Part shown: positions 50,701 to 60,549 of the stretch, one piece after another
Position numbering within the stretch: the first letter of the stretch is position 1
Layout of the letters: every line of letters begins with the position of its first letter
NCBI GenBank assembly: GCA_014378065.1
Contig: JACMOK010000046.1
Location: forward strand, 1 to 64,000
DNA from: Flavobacterium sp.
GTDB lineage: Bacteria > Bacteroidota > Bacteroidia > Flavobacteriales > Flavobacteriaceae
Direction: 5' to 3'
Length of the DNA: 64,000 nt
Program-made: the position numbers and the translations under genes
Notes under the pieces: generated by a model
Told to the model about the DNA's origin: nothing
Databases searched by the model: none
What the model saw: only the letters and a program-made list of their open reading frames with translations

Positions 50701-51627
50701 TTATAAAGCCTCATTTTTTTTCTTCAATTTATTGATCGAACCGTTCAATTCAAATCCTAAAAGTAAAATCATGCAATTGAGCCAAATATAAAACATCATG
50801 ATCAGCAATGTGCCAATTGACCCATATAATTCATTGTATTTTGAAAATTTAATGACCCAAATACCAAATCCATACGAAGATAGAATAATTAAAATCGTAG
50901 TAAAGACCGAACCAATTGTAATAAAAGAACGGTTTTTATCGTGTTTTATGCCAAATTTGAAAAGTATCGATGTTGTAATCAATATCATTATAATAACGAA
51001 CAAATAACGGCCCAAAATGAGTAACGGAATGCGGTCGCTCAGCACGTCTTGTATAATGGTTTTCTGGATAAAAACTTCTAATACGACAATCATCGCCACG
51101 GTAATTAACAAAATTACCGATAACACCAGCGACATGCCGACGGCAATAAAATATTGCCTAAAAAATCCACGTTTGATTAATACGTGACTTGAATTTTCGA
51201 AACCACCCAGAATCGCATTGAGTCCGTTAGCCATCAGAAAAATGGAAAGCACAAATCCGGTTGACAGCAAGCCCGAGTGGCTATTATTGAGAATGTCATT
51301 GATGATATTGGCAATGGCATCATAAGTATTTGGAGGAACACCTTCTTCAACAAATTGCAAAAAGTCTTTTTGAAAACCTTCAATGGGAATGTAAGGAATT
51401 AAATTGAGAATGAACAAAGCAAACGGAAACAACGCCATAAAGAAGCTGAATGCAATCGCACCCGCCCGATACGTCAACGCCCCTTCCGCTATACCAATGC
51501 CGTAGAGTTCCAGCAGATCATAAAGTGACAACCCTCTTAACCAAGGTAACTTTACCCTTTTGAGTCCGCGCTTTAGGTTGCGAAGGAGTGGGATTTTTTC
51601 TATTGACGCTTCAATTTCTGCTGACAT
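50701..51627 (-). CDS. YihY/virulence factor BrkB family membrane protein
   Basis: TYRAGAIAFSFFMALFPFALFILNLIPYIP, NGLNAILGGFENS, YGSIGTLLIMMFYIWLNCMILLLGFELN. Confidence 0.93.
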   Translation of the reverse strand: MSAEIEASIEKIPLLRNLKRGLKRVKLPWLRGLSLYDLLELYGIGIAEGALTYRAGAIAFSFFMALFPFALFILNLIPYIPIEGFQKDFLQFVEEGVPPNTYDAIANIINDILNNSHSGLLSTGFVLSIFLMANGLNAILGGFENSSHVLIKRGFFRQYFIAVGMSLVLSVILLITVAMIVVLEVFIQKTIIQDVLSDRIPLLILGRYLFVIIMILITTSILFKFGIKHDKNRSFITIGSVFTTILIILSSYGFGIWVIKFSKYNELYGSIGTLLIMMFYIWLNCMILLLGFELNGSINKLKKKNEAL

Positions 51628-51649
51628 GATTTACTTTTATAATCTCAAG

Positions 51650-52507
51650 TTATAGTGCTTTTAAACTCAGGTCCATGTTGTAAACAGAATGGGTTAAAGC
51701 GCCAGAGGAAATATAATTCACACCACATTGGGCGTAAGATCGGATGGTGTTTTCGTTAATATTTCCAGAAGATTCCGTTAAGGTTTGATTTCCTATCAGT
51801 GCCACCGCTTGTTTGGTGGTTTCATAATCAAAATTATCGAGCAGAATTCTGTAAATGCCATTGCTCTGCAGTATTTCTTTGACTTCATTGAGGTTTCGGG
51901 CTTCGACAATAATTTTTAGATCTAGCTTGTTTTCAATTAAAAACGCTTTGGTTTTGGCAATGGCTAAGGTGATTCCGCCGGCAAAGTCTAGATGGTTGTC
52001 TTTGAGCATCACCATGTCGTATAGCGCAAACCGATGGTTCTCGCCTCCTCCGATTGTTACCGCCCATTTTTCACAAGCTCGAAAACCAGGCGTAGTTTTT
52101 CTGGTGTCAAGAATTTTGGTCGGCATTCCCTCGAGCAAGGCGACATAGGTTCGGGTTTTTGATGCGATGGCCGACATGCGTTGCATTGAATTAAGAACCA
52201 AACGCTCCGCCTTTAGTATCGACTGAGAATTACCTTTGACATGAAAAACCACATCACCGTATTTGACTGGACTGCCATCTGGAATAAAAATATCGAGGGT
52301 CAAACCCGGATCTACAAACTCAAAAATCATTTTCGCAAATTCAACCCCGGCAATAATACCTTGGTCTTTAACTAACAATTGCGCCTTGCCAATAGCCGAT
52401 GCGGGAACGCAGGCTAACGAACTATAGTCGCCAGTACCAATGTCTTCGCGTACCGCATTTTGAATAATAAGTTGTAGTTCGTTTTGAAATTGCACTTCGC
52501 TGATCAT
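51650..52507 (-). CDS. nadC: Nicotinate-nucleotide pyrophosphorylase (carboxylating)
   Basis: EDIGTGDYSSLACVPA, ILDTRKTTPGFRACEKWAVTIGGGENHRFALYDMVMLKDNHL, ESSGNINENTI. Confidence 0.95.
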   Translation of the reverse strand: MISEVQFQNELQLIIQNAVREDIGTGDYSSLACVPASAIGKAQLLVKDQGIIAGVEFAKMIFEFVDPGLTLDIFIPDGSPVKYGDVVFHVKGNSQSILKAERLVLNSMQRMSAIASKTRTYVALLEGMPTKILDTRKTTPGFRACEKWAVTIGGGENHRFALYDMVMLKDNHLDFAGGITLAIAKTKAFLIENKLDLKIIVEARNLNEVKEILQSNGIYRILLDNFDYETTKQAVALIGNQTLTESSGNINENTIRSYAQCGVNYISSGALTHSVYNMDLSLKAL

Positions 52508-52690
52508 CGGACATAGTATTGATTTGCTAAAGTAGATTATATTTTGTGGATTTGAAAATTGGACAAGGACAATTTTAGACAATTATTTGAGAGTTGGGTA
52601 AACCGCAATTTTATTTGTTTTTTGTCGTTGACAGCGATATTTATTTTAAATTAGCTTGAAATTGATTTGAACCAATGCACTTAAAAAAAT

Positions 52691-52879
52691 ATGGAATCTA
52701 AAAGAAAAAGAATTTTACTGGTCGTTGTCCTGCTTTTGACAATTGGAAATTACAGTCGAATTGCTGGCACAGAAAACGTTCGTGCGGTCGTATTTCTATC
52801 CATTTTTGTTATGGGTGTCGTGAGCGGACTTTTGATTCGAGAAATTGCCGTCGCACTAAAGAATAAATGGCTGGTATGA
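52691..52879 (+). CDS. Small membrane protein
   Basis: 62-aa ORF with two hydrophobic segments; its stop overlaps the next ATG (ATGA at 52876). Confidence 0.55.
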   Translation: MESKRKRILLVVVLLLTIGNYSRIAGTENVRAVVFLSIFVMGVVSGLLIREIAVALKNKWLV

Positions 52880-53076
52880 AAAATACACAAATTCTTGTCT
52901 TATTTTTAATTGGGGCAATACTCATTATTTTGGGAGTTTTATTCAAAATAAACGAACTGTCTTTAGCCAGTTTATTTCTTATCGTAGGAATGACTTTTAC
53001 AGGAGTCGCCATTTTTTTATTGGTGTTGAAATTGATCCGAAAAAACGATAAAACCGATTCTTTTTTAGACAGTTAA
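52876..53076 (+). CDS. Small two-TM membrane protein
   Basis: MKNTQILVLFLIGAILIILGVLFKI...; coupled start, lies immediately before rlmH. Confidence 0.65.
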   Translation: MKNTQILVLFLIGAILIILGVLFKINELSLASLFLIVGMTFTGVAIFLLVLKLIRKNDKTDSFLDS

Positions 53077-53085
53077 ATTTATGGT

Positions 53086-53559
53086 ATGAACATCAAGCTG
53101 ATTGCCATTGGCAAAACCGACAATATAAATTTACAAGCGCTGATCGAGGCCTATCAAAAAAGGTTGTCGTTTTACATTAAATTCGACTTGGAAATTATTC
53201 CCGATATCAAAAACGTCAAAAACCTTTCAGAAAACCAACAAAAGGAAAAGGAAGGCGAATTGATTTTGGCCAAAATAACGGCGACCGATCAATTAATTTT
53301 ATTGGATGAAAACGGTAAAAATTATTCCAGCCTCGCTTTTTCAGAACAATTACAAAAAAAGCTCAGTGCCGGAATTAAAACTTTGGTGTTTGTAATTGGT
53401 GGACCGTACGGATTTTCAGAAGCGGTTTACGCTAAAGCCAACGCCAAAATTTCGCTATCTTCAATGACGTTTTCGCATCAGATGGTTCGGCTATTTTTTA
53501 TCGAACAATTGTACCGTGGCTTCACCATTTTAAAAAATGAACCTTACCATCATCAATAA
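53086..53559 (+). CDS. rlmH: 23S rRNA (pseudouridine1915-N3)-methyltransferase RlmH
   Basis: LIAIGKTDNINLQALIEAYQKRL, LLDENGKNYSSLAFSEQL, VIGGPYGFS, LSSMTFSHQMVRLFFIEQLYRGFTILKNEPYHH. Confidence 0.96.
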   Translation: MNIKLIAIGKTDNINLQALIEAYQKRLSFYIKFDLEIIPDIKNVKNLSENQQKEKEGELILAKITATDQLILLDENGKNYSSLAFSEQLQKKLSAGIKTLVFVIGGPYGFSEAVYAKANAKISLSSMTFSHQMVRLFFIEQLYRGFTILKNEPYHHQ

Positions 53560-53579
53560 TGAAACATAACCAATGGAAC

Positions 53580-54938
53580 ATGAAAAAAATTACTTTTGTT
53601 TTTTTATTGATTGTCATCGGAACTACTAAAAGTGGGGCGCAAAATGATTGTGTGGATGCCATTATCATTTGTGGTGACGCCAATTTATCAGGTTTGACTA
53701 CCAAAGGAATCGGAATTCAAGAAATTGGTAGCAATGCCTGTAACAGTCAAGAAAACAATAGTATTTGGTTAAAAATTAAAATTAGAACCGGAGGAACTTT
53801 TGGTTTTTTGATTACGCCCCAAAGCAATGACTTGGTAGTAGATTTTGATTTTTGGATCTTTGGCCCAAACGTCAATTGCAATAATATTGGTACTGCTGTG
53901 CGTTGCTCTACCACCAATCCGTTAAATGCCAATTTAAGTTACAATACCACTGGAATGAACAATATCGAAACAGACGTCAGCGAGGGACCCGGAAGTTTAG
54001 GCAATGCATTTATTCAGTGGATGACCGTAAATGATAATGACACCTATTACATTGCCATAGACAGACCAGTAGGTGAAAGCAACTTTGCGATTTCTTGGAC
54101 CGGTACAGCCACTTTTTATCAACGTCCGGTAATTCAAAACACGATCGCATTAGAGCAATGTGAGGCGGCCACGCTACCTGCCAACGTTTCCGTTTTTGAT
54201 TTAACACAGAATACTTCGCGCGCTATCGGCAACCAAACGAATCTGCAGGTCTTATATTACACCACCTACAATGAAGCGATTGTTGGTATTAATGCGATTG
54301 TAAATCCGACTCAATTCGAAAATACCGCTACTCCTCAAAAAATTTATCTCCGCCTAGTCAACACTGTTACAGGCTGTTTTGTGGTAACCGATTTTAATTT
54401 GATCGTTGACGAACCTATCGATGCGGTTACAGATTTTAGTTATGTTTCTCCAGTCTGCAGCAAGGGTGTTAATCCCATGCCAACTACAAATTTAAATTTT
54501 ACTACAACTGGTATTTTTAGTGCCACGCCACAAGGTTTAGCCATAAGTCCGCTTGACGGAAATATCAATTTATCAGAGAGCCAACCCGGTGTTTACTCAA
54601 TCACTTATTCGGTTACGCAAAACAATGACAACTGTTACACCTCCAGTCAGAGTAACTTTAGCCTCGAAATTGATAATTGTATGATTCCGAAAGGAATTTC
54701 TCCCAACGGAGACAATCTCAATGACTTTTTTAATTTGGATAAATTTGATGTAAAGAATTTAACCATTTTTAACCGATATGGTATGAAAGTCTATCACAAA
54801 TTAAATTATTCAAACGAGTGGAATGGCCTATCTGACAAAGGCAAAGAATTACCTGATGCCACTTACTACTATCTTATCGAATTAAATAATGGGGAGCAAA
54901 AAACTGGTTGGGTGTATGTAAATAGAGAGCAGAAATAA
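53580..54938 (+). CDS. Gliding-motility-type T9SS type B sorting domain protein
   Basis: Signal peptide; C-terminal IPKGISPNGDNLNDFFNLDKFDVKNLTIFNRYGMKVYHKLNYSNEWNG...LPDATYYYLIELNNGEQKTGWVYVNR. Confidence 0.93.
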   Translation: MKKITFVFLLIVIGTTKSGAQNDCVDAIIICGDANLSGLTTKGIGIQEIGSNACNSQENNSIWLKIKIRTGGTFGFLITPQSNDLVVDFDFWIFGPNVNCNNIGTAVRCSTTNPLNANLSYNTTGMNNIETDVSEGPGSLGNAFIQWMTVNDNDTYYIAIDRPVGESNFAISWTGTATFYQRPVIQNTIALEQCEAATLPANVSVFDLTQNTSRAIGNQTNLQVLYYTTYNEAIVGINAIVNPTQFENTATPQKIYLRLVNTVTGCFVVTDFNLIVDEPIDAVTDFSYVSPVCSKGVNPMPTTNLNFTTTGIFSATPQGLAISPLDGNINLSESQPGVYSITYSVTQNNDNCYTSSQSNFSLEIDNCMIPKGISPNGDNLNDFFNLDKFDVKNLTIFNRYGMKVYHKLNYSNEWNGLSDKGKELPDATYYYLIELNNGEQKTGWVYVNREQK

Positions 54939-54958
54939 TTTGTCGCCTACGGAAACCC

Positions 54959-55780
54959 CTAATTGCCTAAAGCACATAGCTTAATTGATTCGACAGCTTC
55001 TTTTACGTCGTGTACCCGTAGAATATTGGCTCCTTTTGTTAATGCTATAGTGTTTACGACCGTGGTGGCATTAAGCGCTTCTTGTGCATTAGAACCCAGT
55101 GGTTTGTAGACCATCGATTTTCTTGAAATACCTACCAGTAATGGAAGGTCTAAAATTTTAAAACAGCTCAGTTGTCGTAAAACTTCGTAATTTTGGTCGG
55201 TAGTTTTGGCAAATCCGAAACCAGGATCTACAATTAAATCATTGATGCCTAAGCTCCGAGCTGTAGTAATTTTTTCAGAGAAATAAAATAATATTTCTTT
55301 AACAATAAGATCATACTGCGTCAAGGATTGCATGGTTTGTGGCGTGCCTCTCATGTGCATCATGATGTAGGGAATCCTGAAATGGGCAATGGTTTTCATC
55401 ATTTGATCGTCAAAGTTTCCAGCTGATATGTCATTAATGAGGGCTGCCCCATTTTCAATACAACTTCGGGCAACCGCACTTCGAAAGGTATCAATTGAAA
55501 GTAAGGTTTCGGGAAATTGTTTTAAGATTGCCTTTACGACGGGTAAAATCCTGATAAGTTCTTCCTCCTCAGAAACCAATGCCGCATTGGGCTTACTCGA
55601 ATAGGCACCAACATCGATAAAAGTAGCGCCTTCTGACAACATGGTTTCGACCTGTGTCAGAAGGCTATGTTCAGAAGTGTATTTTCCGCCATCATAAAAA
55701 GAGTTGGGTGTTGCGTTTAATATTCCCATCACTTTTGGAGTGGTCAAATCAATTAATTCTCCTCTACAATTTATCGTCAT
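54959..55780 (-). CDS. folP: Dihydropteroate synthase
   Basis: VMGILNATPNSFYDGG, FIDVGAYSSKP, LSIDTFRSAVA, LINDISAG, IVDPGFGFAKT, LLVGISRKSM. Confidence 0.95.
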   Translation of the reverse strand: MTINCRGELIDLTTPKVMGILNATPNSFYDGGKYTSEHSLLTQVETMLSEGATFIDVGAYSSKPNAALVSEEEELIRILPVVKAILKQFPETLLSIDTFRSAVARSCIENGAALINDISAGNFDDQMMKTIAHFRIPYIMMHMRGTPQTMQSLTQYDLIVKEILFYFSEKITTARSLGINDLIVDPGFGFAKTTDQNYEVLRQLSCFKILDLPLLVGISRKSMVYKPLGSNAQEALNATTVVNTIALTKGANILRVHDVKEAVESIKLCALGN

Positions 55781-55880
55781 TTTTAAATTTATAAAACTTT
55801 CATATTAATTTTATGCAACTACAAAATCTAAAAAAAATAAACTATTTTTGAAAAATTTTGAATACAAATATACACCAATA

Positions 55881-56423
55881 ATGACGAATACTTTACAACA
55901 ATACGACATGGTAATTGGCATTTGCCGGACACTCTTCATCAATAAGATGAAAGATTACGGTGCCGCCTGGCGTATTTTTAGGCTGCCTTCTTTAACCGAT
56001 CAAATCTTTATCAAAGCACAGCGCATCCGAAACCTGCAACAAAATGAAAGTCGCAAAATTGAGGAAGATGAAACTGGCGAATTTATTGGTATCATTAACT
56101 ATTCAATTATGGCCTTGATACAAATTGAACTCGGCGTAGCAGATCAACCCGATTTGGATACGGTGACGGCCTTAGCTTTATATGATAAAAAAGTCAGTAT
56201 GACCAAAACGCTGATGGAGGCCAAAAACCATGATTATGGAGAAGCTTGGCGAGAAATGCGCATAGCTTCTTTAACCGATTTAATACTCCAGAAGTTGTTG
56301 CGTATCAAACAAATTGAAAAAAATAAAGGAAAAACCATTGTGTCGGAAGGGATTGAAGCCAATTACCAAGATATGCTCAATTATGCTGTTTTTGCTTTAA
56401 TTTTAATGGAACATGCCGTTTAA
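55881..56423 (+). CDS. DUF1599 family protein with internal duplication
   Basis: MKDYGAAWRIFRLPSLTDQIFIKAQRIRNLQ and NHDYGEAWREMRIASLTDLILQKLLRIKQIE. Confidence 0.88.
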   Translation: MTNTLQQYDMVIGICRTLFINKMKDYGAAWRIFRLPSLTDQIFIKAQRIRNLQQNESRKIEEDETGEFIGIINYSIMALIQIELGVADQPDLDTVTALALYDKKVSMTKTLMEAKNHDYGEAWREMRIASLTDLILQKLLRIKQIEKNKGKTIVSEGIEANYQDMLNYAVFALILMEHAV

Positions 56424-56498
56424 CGATTTAAATTAAAATGTTAACCATTTTTAAAATTTCTACTTTATATTTACCTAGCGCAAAATAATTACTATCGC

Positions 56499-57599
56499 AT
56501 GAAAAATGTCATTGTTCAATTTTCAAGAATATTTGTCGGATTGTTATTTATCATTTCGGGACTAATTAAACTGAATGATCCCATCGGTTTCTCTTACAAA
56601 TTAGGAGAATATTTCGGAGAAACAGTACTCAATTTAACCATTTTTATTCCCTATGCGCTGGCGATTGCTGTATTTGTAGTGATATTAGAAATCGTTTTGG
56701 GTTTCATGTTGCTTATTGGATTTAAGCCCAAATTTACAGTCTGGAGTTTGCTGTTAGTAATCGTATTTTTTACTTTTCTGACTTTCTATTCTGCTTATTT
56801 TAATAAAGTAACCGACTGTGGCTGTTTTGGCGACGCTTTAAAATTAACACCATGGCAATCTTTTACAAAAGACATCGTATTGTTGTTTTTTATAATGGTT
56901 TTGTTCCTGGAAATAAAATTTATCAACCCTTTATTCAATGCCAATTTTCGAAATGCGTTGGTAAGTTTAAGCATCATTTTGTGCAGCTATATGGGCTACT
57001 GGGTGTTACATCATCTTCCTCTAAAAGATTTTAGAGCTTACAAAGTGGGAACTAATATCCAACAAGCCATGAGCGTTCCGGACGGAGCCCAAAAATCGGT
57101 AGTTAAAATGGTATTTATTTATAAAGTCAACGGCGTCGATAAAAATTTTACCGAAAAAGAACTCATGACAATTCCGGCGGGCGCCACATTTGTTGATCGG
57201 ATCGATCAAGTCGTTTCGGAAGGTTATAAACCTCCAATCCATGATTTTTCAATTGAAAAAGATGGGACGGATTACAAAGACGAATTGTTAAAAACCCCTA
57301 AATTATTGATATTTACTACCTACGATTTACAAAAATCAGATAAGAAGGGAATGGTGCAACTGGAAAAATTAAACCAATTGGCGCAACGCAAAGGTTATAA
57401 AGTAATCGCCATGACTGCGTCGTTGGAAGATGAAATTTTAAAAGCCAAGAAAGAATTTGGATTTACTTTTGATTTTTACTTTTGTGACGCGACCACCTTG
57501 AAAACAATTGAAAGGGCCAACCCAAGCATTATTGTTTTGAAAAAAGGAACCATCAAACAAAAAGTGCATTACAATGATATTTCACTATTAAATTTATAG
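56499..57599 (+). CDS. DoxX-like/BT_3928-type membrane protein with thioredoxin-like C-terminal region
   Basis: FVGLLFIISGLIKLNDPIGFSYKLGEYF; TM core with TDCGCFGDALKLTPWQSF; C-terminal soluble domain. Confidence 0.85.
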   Translation: MKNVIVQFSRIFVGLLFIISGLIKLNDPIGFSYKLGEYFGETVLNLTIFIPYALAIAVFVVILEIVLGFMLLIGFKPKFTVWSLLLVIVFFTFLTFYSAYFNKVTDCGCFGDALKLTPWQSFTKDIVLLFFIMVLFLEIKFINPLFNANFRNALVSLSIILCSYMGYWVLHHLPLKDFRAYKVGTNIQQAMSVPDGAQKSVVKMVFIYKVNGVDKNFTEKELMTIPAGATFVDRIDQVVSEGYKPPIHDFSIEKDGTDYKDELLKTPKLLIFTTYDLQKSDKKGMVQLEKLNQLAQRKGYKVIAMTASLEDEILKAKKEFGFTFDFYFCDATTLKTIERANPSIIVLKKGTIKQKVHYNDISLLNL

Positions 57600-57617
57600 C
57601 TAGTAAGTAAACTAAAG

Positions 57618-57908
57618 ATGAGCAGCAACAGGATAAAAAAGGAAAAAAAGACAAAATTATTAAAAATAGTTGTAATCAGTATTCTTGCATTTGCTTTGGG
57701 CTATTACATGCTTTTTTATGTCTCAAGAATGTTAAAACCAATATTGGGAAACACTTTTCACATCCTAATGGGATGTATTTTAATTTCAGTATCTGTTTTA
57801 GTGCTCTTTGTAAACCTGAAAAGTCATTTTTTCCCCAAAAGAAAAACGAAAAGAAGCAATGTTGTTTTTTTAGAGGATGAATTAAAAAAAACTAAAAGAA
57901 GCAACTGA
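57618..57908 (+). CDS. Small hypothetical membrane protein
   Basis: 96-aa ORF, two TM segments, Lys-rich tails with a repeated KTKRSN. Confidence 0.5.
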   Translation: MSSNRIKKEKKTKLLKIVVISILAFALGYYMLFYVSRMLKPILGNTFHILMGCILISVSVLVLFVNLKSHFFPKRKTKRSNVVFLEDELKKTKRSN

Positions 57909-58012
57909 TCTGATTTTTATTACCCTTCGCGATCCGCTACTAAAAGTTTAAAAATCGCAATTTGAGCGCATTGCTACCATCTCTAGATTCCCAGTAATAA
58001 ATTAATAATTCA

Positions 58013-58046
58013 TTGTGAATAAACAATATTCCAAACTGTAACTTTG
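58013..58046 (+). promoter_or_regulatory. Bacteroidetes-type promoter upstream of tlpA-like gene and tpiA
   Basis: TTG (58013) -N23- TAACTTTG (58039-58046). Confidence 0.6.
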
Positions 58047-58067
58047 TTTGATTTTAAAAAAATAGAA

Positions 58068-58565
58068 ATGAAAAAATTAATTGCCTATATCGTCTTAGTG
58101 TTTGTCTCTATTTCATGTTCTCATGCCCAGAAAAACGTGTTTTCAAAAGAGGCTCTTGCAGAGAAATTGTTGTCTGCTGATGGCAATCAAATTGCTTTCG
58201 AAAACATTTTGAAAAAATATCGCGGCAAAACGCTCGTCATTGAAGTTTGGGCGTCTTGGTGTGGTGATTGTATAAAAGCGATGCCCAAAATAAAAGAATT
58301 GCAAGCCAACAATAGTAACGTGGCTTATTTGTTTATTTCGATGGATAAAACTGCGGACAAATGGAAAGAAGGAATTGCTAAACACGAATTGCAAGGCGAT
58401 CACTTTATGGCCAACGATCAAATGAAAGGCGTCTTTGCAAAGGCGATTGATTTAGATTGGATTCCACGATACATCATTTTAGACAAAAATGGAAAAATAG
58501 TGCTATACCGTGCTATCGAAACTGATTTTGATAAAATAAATTCTACTTTAAAATCACTTAAATAA
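58068..58565 (+). CDS. TlpA-like thioredoxin-fold lipoprotein
   Basis: Lipobox SISC; VIEVWASWCGDCIKAMPKIKEL (CGDC), WIPRYIILDKNGKIV. Confidence 0.9.
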   Translation: MKKLIAYIVLVFVSISCSHAQKNVFSKEALAEKLLSADGNQIAFENILKKYRGKTLVIEVWASWCGDCIKAMPKIKELQANNSNVAYLFISMDKTADKWKEGIAKHELQGDHFMANDQMKGVFAKAIDLDWIPRYIILDKNGKIVLYRAIETDFDKINSTLKSLK

Positions 58566-59317
58566 TGAGAAGAAAGATCGTTGCCGGAAATTGGAAAATG
58601 AATAAAAATGCGGAAGAAACAGAAGATTTACTAAATGAACTAATTGACAAATTACCCAATGATAAAGGGATAGAAATTATTGTTGCACCTACTTTTATCA
58701 ACCTGGCCTCGGCTGTGCAGCATTTGGAATTTACCAATATTGAGGTCGCTGCACAAAATATGCATCAAGCCCAAAATGGTGCCTTTACAGGAGAAGTATC
58801 TGCCGATATGTTACGAAGCATAGGCGTAAATACCGTGATTTTAGGCCACTCCGAACGTCGGGCTTATTTCCACGAAACCGATTCCATCATTGCCAACAAG
58901 GTAGATACTGCGCTACAGAATTATTTGCAGGTAATTTTCTGTTTTGGTGAAGAATTAAAAGACCGACAAGCCAATAACCATTTTAACATCGTTGAAAACC
59001 AGCTGCGCGATGGCTTATTTCAACTTGATAAATTTTCTTGGTCTAACATCATTTTAGCGTATGAACCAATTTGGGCCATTGGAACTGGTGAAACGGCAAG
59101 TCCGCAACAAGTGCAAGACATGCATCATTTTATTCGTGAAACGATTCGAAAAGCATTTGGAAGCGACATTGCCGAGGATCTCTCTATCCTTTACGGTGGT
59201 AGCGTGAAACCCGATAATGCCCGTGAAATTTTTTCTCAGCCAGACGTCGATGGAGGCTTGATTGGTGGCGCTGCCTTAAAGGCAGATGATTTTTCAATGA
59301 TTGTCAATGCATTCTGA
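58565..59317 (+). CDS. tpiA: Triosephosphate isomerase
   Basis: RRKIVAGNWKMNKN, VILGHSERR, LAYEPIWAIGTGETASPQQ, LYGGSVKPDNA, GGLIGGAALK. Confidence 0.97.
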   Translation: MRRKIVAGNWKMNKNAEETEDLLNELIDKLPNDKGIEIIVAPTFINLASAVQHLEFTNIEVAAQNMHQAQNGAFTGEVSADMLRSIGVNTVILGHSERRAYFHETDSIIANKVDTALQNYLQVIFCFGEELKDRQANNHFNIVENQLRDGLFQLDKFSWSNIILAYEPIWAIGTGETASPQQVQDMHHFIRETIRKAFGSDIAEDLSILYGGSVKPDNAREIFSQPDVDGGLIGGAALKADDFSMIVNAF

Positions 59318-59370
59318 AAACTACAGAAACTAACTATTGCGGTTCAGATGCTTTAAATCTCCTTTTTTAT

Positions 59371-59401
59371 TTGAGTTATCAGCCTGATGGATCTACCTTT
59401 G
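59371..59401 (+). promoter_or_regulatory. Bacteroidetes-type promoter for prmA-clpS
   Basis: TTG (59371) -N20- TACCTTTG (59394-59401). Confidence 0.7.
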
Positions 59402-59414
59402 CAAAAAATATACA

Positions 59415-60248
59415 ATGTCAAATATTTATCTAGGATATCATTTTACGGTGGAACCAAAAACACCGGGTTCAGAAATTCTGATTGCCGAATTAGGAGAATT
59501 GCCCTTTGAGAGCTTTGTTGAAAGTGACTTTGGTGTGATCGCCTATGTACAAAAACAATTTTGGCAACAGACGCTGTTAGACAATTTATTTATTTTAAAT
59601 TCTCCTGAATTTACCATTTCATATGTGATTGAGGAGATTGAGCAAGTCAATTGGAATGAGGAGTGGGAGAAAAATTTCGAACCCCTCGATGTGGATGGAA
59701 AATGCCACGTTCGCGCCCCTTTCCATCCAAAAACAGCTGCTCAATTTGACATCGTTATCGAACCTAAAATGAGTTTCGGAACCGGCCACCATGAAACAAC
59801 CCACATGATGATGCAGCATTTATTGGAAACTGATGTTTCCAAAATGAAAACTTTAGACATGGGCTGCGGCACTGCCATCCTAGCCATACTTGCAGAAATG
59901 AGGGGCGCCCAACCCATCGATGCAATCGATATTGACAATTGGTGCTACCTAAATTCCATTGAAAACGTCGAGCGTAATAAATGTCAGCATATTACGGTTT
60001 ATGAAGGAGACGCCAGTTTACTGAATTGCAAAAAATATGATCTGATTATTGCCAACATCAATCGCAACATTTTGTTGAACGACATGCAAATTTATGTTGA
60101 TTGTCTTAATGCAAAAGGAATATTACTTTTGAGCGGATTTTATGATGCAGACATCCCTTTTATTGAGGCAGCTTGCTCAGAAAAAGGATTAACTTATGTT
60201 AAAAAATTTGAAAGAAACCATTGGGTATCATTGAAATACGTAAATTAG
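59415..60248 (+). CDS. prmA: Ribosomal protein L11 methyltransferase
   Basis: WNEEWEKNFEPL, MSFGTGHHETTHMMMQHLL, LDMGCGTAILAILAEM, IIANINRNILL. Confidence 0.95.
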   Translation: MSNIYLGYHFTVEPKTPGSEILIAELGELPFESFVESDFGVIAYVQKQFWQQTLLDNLFILNSPEFTISYVIEEIEQVNWNEEWEKNFEPLDVDGKCHVRAPFHPKTAAQFDIVIEPKMSFGTGHHETTHMMMQHLLETDVSKMKTLDMGCGTAILAILAEMRGAQPIDAIDIDNWCYLNSIENVERNKCQHITVYEGDASLLNCKKYDLIIANINRNILLNDMQIYVDCLNAKGILLLSGFYDADIPFIEAACSEKGLTYVKKFERNHWVSLKYVN

Positions 60249-60273
60249 AGTTCCAAAATTGAATATTATACAG

Positions 60274-60549
60274 ATGGCCACAATCGAAAAAACAAAAAGA
60301 CAGACCTCGGTTCTCGAAGTTGTTAGCGTTAACAATGAAATTGTGCTTTACAACGATGATGTCAATACTTTTGACCATGTGATTGAAACTTTAATTTCAG
60401 TTTGCAGTCACACGTCAGAACAAGCAGAGCAGTGTGCCATCTTGGTTCATTATAAAGGAAAATGTACTGTAAAAACTGGAGCTTATGATGAGCTAATAGC
60501 GCAATGTACACAGCTTTTACAAGCTGGTTTGAGTGCGGAAATCATTTAA
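60274..60549 (+). CDS. clpS: ATP-dependent Clp protease adaptor ClpS
   Basis: IVLYNDDVNTFDHVIETLISVCSHTSEQAEQCAILVHYKGKCTVKTG. Confidence 0.93.
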   Translation: MATIEKTKRQTSVLEVVSVNNEIVLYNDDVNTFDHVIETLISVCSHTSEQAEQCAILVHYKGKCTVKTGAYDELIAQCTQLLQAGLSAEII

